Shown here: in pieces, positions 16,138-18,879 of the stretch
How the letters are laid out: each line of letters opens with the position of its first letter
Position numbering within the stretch: position 1 is the stretch's first letter
NCBI GenBank assembly: GCA_964602895.1
Contig: CAZRTG010000052.1
Location: forward strand, 1-18,879
Length of the DNA: 18,879 nt
Direction: 5' to 3'
Origin: JAWXBM01 sp964602895
GTDB taxonomy: Bacteria > Pseudomonadota > Gammaproteobacteria > Xanthomonadales > SZUA-36
Notes under the pieces: model-generated
The model's input: only the letters and a program-made list of their open reading frames with translations
What the model was told of the DNA's origin: nothing
The model's database searches: none
Position numbers and translations under genes: made by a program

Positions 16138-16700
16138 AGCGTGCCCTCCCCGCTCATTTCATCCTTGATCAGGATTTTGCCTACCATATTGTGGTGACCG
16201 ATACCGCAGAATTCGTTACAGATTATGGTCTGATCGCCACTGGTATCGGGTGTAATGGTCAGCACCATTTCGTAACCCGGCAGAATCTGGGTGTTGATGT
16301 TGACCGGCTGTACTGAAAAACCATGTTGCCAATCCATGGAAGAAATGTGCAGGCGATAGGTCTGGCCTTTCTGCAACTCCAGAATGGGCCACCATTGCCA
16401 CAAGCGCGCGATCAGGTAGACATCACTGCCTGGCGGTGGTGACACAACGGGAATCTGCTGGACGGTTTCTGTCCGGACGGTGTACTCATTCACCATGGCC
16501 ATGGTTTTGGCCATATAGGCTTCCGGCGTCGTCCGATAGGCCTCACTGGAGAGGTTCTGTTTACCGTAGACATGCCATAAAGGCATCATGATGAACATGA
16601 TCAGCGCCCAAACAAAAGCGATTGCGATCCAGGTTCCTTCGACTCGATCCAATGGTTGTTTCCACCAGAGGGTCTCGGCAGGCGGTTGAAGTGCGCTCAC
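16134..16700 (-). CDS. Haem-copper oxidase subunit II with CuA site; NorS-like
   Basis: A 188-aa electron-entry subunit with one N-terminal membrane helix (about 23-43), as in B-type oxidases, and a periplasmic cupredoxin domain. The binuclear CuA site is intact: C161, E163 (backbone ligand position), C165, H169 and M172 in CNEFCGIGHHNM, plus H126 in DWQHGF. It should accept electrons from a periplasmic cytochrome c or cupredoxin and pass them to the low-spin haem of subunit I. Translation starts at GTG 16700, with AAGGA 6 nt upstream. The stop codon overlaps the start of subunit I (ATGA). An intact CuA means the complex is cytochrome c-linked, not a quinol enzyme. CuA occurs in both oxidases and the sNOR class, so this subunit alone does not settle the substrate. 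Confidence 0.92.
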   Translation of the reverse strand: MSALQPPAETLWWKQPLDRVEGTWIAIAFVWALIMFIMMPLWHVYGKQNLSSEAYRTTPEAYMAKTMAMVNEYTVRTETVQQIPVVSPPPGSDVYLIARLWQWWPILELQKGQTYRLHISSMDWQHGFSVQPVNINTQILPGYEMVLTITPDTSGDQTIICNEFCGIGHHNMVGKILIKDEMSGEGTL

Positions 16701-16762
16701 GGTTTATCCTTTTTTGCTGTAGTTGGCTGAATAAAAAAGGCTCTTGGCCCGGCTGTTGACCG

Positions 16763-16924
16763 CTAATTTGCGATCGGAATGGTCACCAGTTCCATAATTC
16801 CCCAGATGATGTAAAAGACCGTCGGAAAAACGACACCAATGAATAACAACAAAAACGGGTTTTCGAGAATTTTCTGCATTACCGGTACCCGTTCTTCAAC
16901 CTCTTGCGTGGATTCCTGGCTCAT
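16763..16924 (-). CDS. 53-aa single-helix membrane protein, first gene of the HCO/NOR-like operon
   Basis: Short gene. ATG 16924 has GGAG 10 nt upstream and ends at TAG 16763-16765. The protein has a charged N-terminus (SQESTQEVEERVP), then KILENPFLLLFIGVVFPTVF, one membrane helix of about 22 residues (24-45), and a short tail ending VTIPIAN. It resembles in size and topology the small IIa subunit of ba3-type oxidases and small proteins often placed ahead of coxB-like genes; I cannot name a family with certainty. It is the first gene after the FNR/DNR-type promoter and 62 bp ahead of subunit II, so it is co-transcribed and probably a small subunit or assembly factor of the complex. Confidence 0.8.
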   Translation of the reverse strand: MSQESTQEVEERVPVMQKILENPFLLLFIGVVFPTVFYIIWGIMELVTIPIAN

Positions 16925-16960
16925 ATTGGATACACTCCGTTTGTAACAATAATTTCAGCG

Positions 16961-17002
16961 ATTCTAAACAATGGCTTTTCATTTGCGGTTGATGCAGGTC
17001 AA
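16961..17002 (-). promoter_or_regulatory. FNR/ANR/DNR-type class II promoter of the HCO/NOR-like operon
   Basis: The box 16989-17002 reads TTGATGCAGGTCAA on the plus strand (TTGACCTGCATCAA on the minus), matching TTGAT-N4-ATCAA at 9 of 10 positions; this form with one GTCAA half is common among DNR/ANR sites. TAGAAT (16966-16961, minus) matches TATAAT at 5 of 6. Its centre is exactly 32 bp from the box centre, the class II spacing, predicting a start near 16954, 30 nt before the 53-aa gene. Anaerobic or NO-dependent induction of the operon is the natural reading. Confidence 0.75.
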
Positions 17003-17030
17003 ATACATCTTCTTTTCTTCTCAATACTAT
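16989..17030 (+). promoter_or_regulatory. Same FNR-type box serving a rightward promoter for the lipoprotein gene
   Basis: Reading right from the box (16989-17002), TACTAT (17025-17030) lies with its centre 32 bp from the box centre, the class II distance again. It keeps the most conserved -10 positions (T1, A2, T6; 4 of 6 overall). The predicted start, 17037, falls on the A of the lipoprotein ATG, implying a leaderless mRNA. The -10 is weaker than that of the opposite promoter, so this is less certain. Confidence 0.4.
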
Positions 17031-17036
17031 GCGCCC

Positions 17037-17687
17037 ATGCAAAAATTCAGACAATTATCTTTCGTTTCAGCTTGCGCCATGGCGCTGATGCTCGGCGGCT
17101 GTAATCGCGAATCCGGTCCGGGTCCGGAGATTCATGATACGAAGTACCGTGCTGTTGACGCAACAGGCCAGATTCTGGATATATCTGTGGCCCCTGGCAG
17201 CTGTACTTACGACGAATTTACCCACCTGACCTGGGAAGTCAAGAGTGCGGCAGCAGGCTTACAAAGCCGCGATAACACCTACAGCTGGTTCGACCCGGAA
17301 GAGTCACACGACGGTGAACTGGACTATCGCGGGTTGCCCGATGGCGGCGAGTGCACCGGCAGCGATTGCGACACTGCTTCTTATGTTGCTGCCATCAATG
17401 CCCTTGCATTGTGTGGCTACAGCGACTGGCGCATGCCTACTCGCGATGAACTGGGTTCGATTTCCGATCCACGCCTCAATCTGTCACCCCCAACGATCAA
17501 CCCGCGCTATTTTCCCAATACGCAGAAAGGTGAGTACTGGTCTGGAAACGATTACCAGTTCCAGTATGATGCCGCCTGGGTGTGGAGCTTTCAGATCGGC
17601 CTCGACCGGGTAGAATGGAAGGCCACTCCACGCTATGTCAGGCTGGTGCGTGGCGAGGCGGTGCAGGTTATGCGCGTCAAAGACTGA
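17037..17687 (+). CDS. DUF1566 (Lcl C-terminal-like) domain lipoprotein
   Basis: A 216-aa exported lipoprotein: basic n-region (MQKFRQ), hydrophobic core, and lipobox LGGC with the lipidated Cys at residue 22. The mature part shows the DUF1566 pattern: a 'FTHLTWEV' start, 'NTYSWFDPEE', four Cys that probably pair (TGSDCDTASYV, ALCGYSDWRMPTRDEL), 'TINPRYFPNT', 'EYWSGNDY' and a final 'PRYVRLVRG'. In this family 'GYSDWRMPTRDEL' and 'VRLVRG' are the hallmarks; function is unknown, though members are often envelope proteins with C-type-lectin-like folds. The start at 17037 is fixed by the signal peptide, yet no Shine-Dalgarno sequence precedes it; the upstream in-frame ATGs (16971, 16992) overlap the regulatory box. 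It is divergent from the HCO/NOR-like operon and may share its regulator. Confidence 0.85.
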   Translation: MQKFRQLSFVSACAMALMLGGCNRESGPGPEIHDTKYRAVDATGQILDISVAPGSCTYDEFTHLTWEVKSAAAGLQSRDNTYSWFDPEESHDGELDYRGLPDGGECTGSDCDTASYVAAINALALCGYSDWRMPTRDELGSISDPRLNLSPPTINPRYFPNTQKGEYWSGNDYQFQYDAAWVWSFQIGLDRVEWKATPRYVRLVRGEAVQVMRVKD

Positions 17688-17732
17688 ACACAGCGCAAAG
17701 ACTGCGGCCTTTACGGGCAAAGGAAGCTTTTA

Positions 17733-17813
17733 ATGGATCTTGAATGGGATTACCCGGAGTTCCGGGACAAAGGCCACCCTGAGATGAGTTTTTTTAAAGA
17801 CATATACCATTGA
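17733..17813 (+). CDS. 26-aa small ORF overlapping and probably coupled to ctaA
   Basis: ATG 17733 is preceded by a good ribosome site (AAAGGA, about 8 nt away). The frame encodes 26 residues, mostly polar and aromatic (MDLEWDYPEFRDKG then HPEMSFFKDIYH), and ends with TGA 17811-17813. That stop overlaps the TTG start of ctaA (17810-17812) by 4 bp as TTGA. The ctaA start itself has no clear Shine-Dalgarno sequence, so ribosomes ending the short ORF may re-initiate there. The frame holds a CCCGGA/TCCGGG palindrome (17753-17766) and a run of seven T. I recognise no family. It could be a real small protein or only a leader. Confidence 0.45.
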   Translation: MDLEWDYPEFRDKGHPEMSFFKDIYH

Positions 17814-18820
17814 AATCCCTGACCGGACTATCGCTGCTACTGGTCATCCTGCTGGTATCGTTGAGCGCTTATCTGCGGCTGGCACATTCCGGTATCGGTT
17901 GTCTGGATTGGCCGGACTGTTATGGCCGCATCGGTGTACCGGAAACCAGCACGCCAGCGGACCGCAATCAACCTGCCTCGACAACGGAACAAATGGCCCG
18001 TGACGCCTACAAGCGCATCGTGGCCGAAGCCGAACAACCGCTCGCCTGGGCAACACCCTTACATCGTGCGGTTGCCAGTCTGCTGGGTGTTTTTATCGTG
18101 TTCCTGAATATGCTGGCATTTCACCAACGCCGCTATCGATGGGTAGCACTGGCATTGCTCGGGCTAACCGTCTGGCTGGCCTTGCTGGGCTTGCGCTCGG
18201 GCAGCCTGCATGACCCGGCAGTGGTGATCGGCAATCTTGCCGGCGGCTTTGCCATGCTGGGATTACTGGGCTGGTTGTGGTTCAGTCTGTCGGCCAAGCC
18301 CCCGGTACGATTTGACGCCTACAGTATAGCTACACCACTGCCAAGCCCATTGATCCTCATTGCGCTACTGGCCTTGTGTCTGCAAATCCTTTTGGGCGGT
18401 TTGACCAGTGCCAATTTTGCCGCCAATGCCTGCAAAACCCTGCCCGACTGTCACGGTGGTTGGTTACCAGGTCCTGAACTTGCTCAAGCCCTGGACCTGA
18501 CCCGTCATCATGAAGTCACAGCCGATGGCCAGGCAATTGGCGGGGCTGAGCGCATTGCCATACACCGTACCCATCGTCTGATGGCCATTGTGACCAGCGT
18601 GTTGATTCTGTTGACAGCCCAGATGGCCTTGCGCCATCCCGGAACCGCACGCCATACCGGCGTGGTTTTACTGTTATTGATCGTGGCAGAGTTCTCGGTG
18701 GGCGTGGCTGCCGTGTTTTATGAATTGCCGATTGGCCTGGCGGTAGCACATAACTGGCTGGCTGGCTTGCTGTTACTGACGCTGCTGAAGTTGTTGAGCT
18801 TGCACCGAAGTCCGACCTGA
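17810..18820 (+). CDS. ctaA: Haem A synthase (CtaA/COX15 family)
   Basis: Integral membrane enzyme oxidising the C8 methyl group of haem O to a formyl group, giving haem A for aa3/ba3-type enzymes. The 336 aa form two four-helix repeats. N-terminal half: SGIGCLDWPDCYG with the Cys pair C31/C37 and H85 (LHRAVASLLG). C-terminal half: GGLTSANFAANACKTLPDCHG with C208/C214, H255 (HRTHRLMAI) and H314 (AHNWLAG). The fourth conserved haem-ligand His, in helix 4, appears to be Asn142 (VVIGNLAGG). Start is TTG at 17810, needed to keep helix 1; the first in-frame ATG would delete it. Proximity to the HCO operon suggests a haem A-containing enzyme, but it may belong to a separate oxidase cluster continuing rightward with ctaB. 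Confidence 0.9.
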   Translation: MKSLTGLSLLLVILLVSLSAYLRLAHSGIGCLDWPDCYGRIGVPETSTPADRNQPASTTEQMARDAYKRIVAEAEQPLAWATPLHRAVASLLGVFIVFLNMLAFHQRRYRWVALALLGLTVWLALLGLRSGSLHDPAVVIGNLAGGFAMLGLLGWLWFSLSAKPPVRFDAYSIATPLPSPLILIALLALCLQILLGGLTSANFAANACKTLPDCHGGWLPGPELAQALDLTRHHEVTADGQAIGGAERIAIHRTHRLMAIVTSVLILLTAQMALRHPGTARHTGVVLLLLIVAEFSVGVAAVFYELPIGLAVAHNWLAGLLLLTLLKLLSLHRSPT

Positions 18821-18859
18821 TACAATTTCTCCACAGTAACCATACTTGAAGCACCTCCC

Positions 18860-18867
18860 GGAGGGAG
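18860..18867 (+). promoter_or_regulatory. Possible ribosome binding site of a gene starting just beyond the window
   Basis: GGAGGGAG lies 40 bp after ctaA and about 10 nt before the terminal AAT, which would be an ATG start at 18878 if the next base is G. CTCCC (18855-18859) can pair with GGGAG (18863-18867) over a 3-nt loop, partly masking the site. Haem O synthase (ctaB) commonly follows ctaA, but nothing in the window shows this. Confidence 0.3.
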
Positions 18868-18879
18868 CCTCTGATCAAT

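Overview
The window reads as a chromosomal segment of a facultatively respiring proteobacterium, most likely a gammaproteobacterium. I infer this from the protein families, the FNR/ANR-type promoters and the GC-rich palindromic repeat; no rRNA or other taxonomic marker is present. There are 18 supportable protein genes. No tRNA, rRNA, CRISPR array, insertion sequence or phage gene was seen.

Left part (1-9300), mostly household and stress genes. A secreted di-haem cytochrome c peroxidase (minus) has an upstream FNR/ANR-type box and -10 in textbook class II spacing. A group II PLP decarboxylase (plus) ends inside a 22-bp-arm palindrome that supplies its last codons. A terC-cupin pair (minus) follows, then a MscS-type channel with a signal peptide (plus), and a fold-type III PLP decarboxylase (ornithine decarboxylase-like) with a YyaL/SPATA20-like thioredoxin-fold protein 3 bp behind it (minus).

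Right part (9300-18879), a respiratory/NO-related island. On the minus strand one tightly packed operon runs 53-aa membrane protein -> CuA-containing subunit II -> haem-copper oxidase (HCO) subunit I -> SCO/SenC -> a fused cytochrome b6 / 2[4Fe-4S] / MvhD-like protein -> bacteriohemerythrin. Subunit I keeps all six haem and CuB histidines but has Gln where A- and B-type oxidases have the catalytic cross-linked Tyr. The gene order matches, as I recall it, the norS-norY-senC-orf1 (sNOR) cluster of ammonia oxidisers, so a nitric oxide reductase is more likely than an O2 reductase. Converging on it on the plus strand is a second, single-subunit HCO homologue in which the adjacent CuB His-His pair is His-Asp (a gNOR-like signature), followed by a 63-aa two-helix membrane protein.

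The minus operon starts at a near-perfect FNR/DNR box shared with a divergent lipoprotein gene. A -10 sits exactly 32 bp from the box centre on both sides. Beyond the lipoprotein lie a 26-aa ORF and ctaA (haem A synthase, TTG start), overlapping by 4 bp.

Taken together, the right half looks like a low-oxygen/NO-responsive module: NO reduction by one or two unconventional HCOs, copper delivery by SCO, NO/O2 binding by hemerythrin, and a membrane-bound b-haem/Fe-S electron conduit of unknown partner. The peroxidase at the left end is probably under the same type of regulator.
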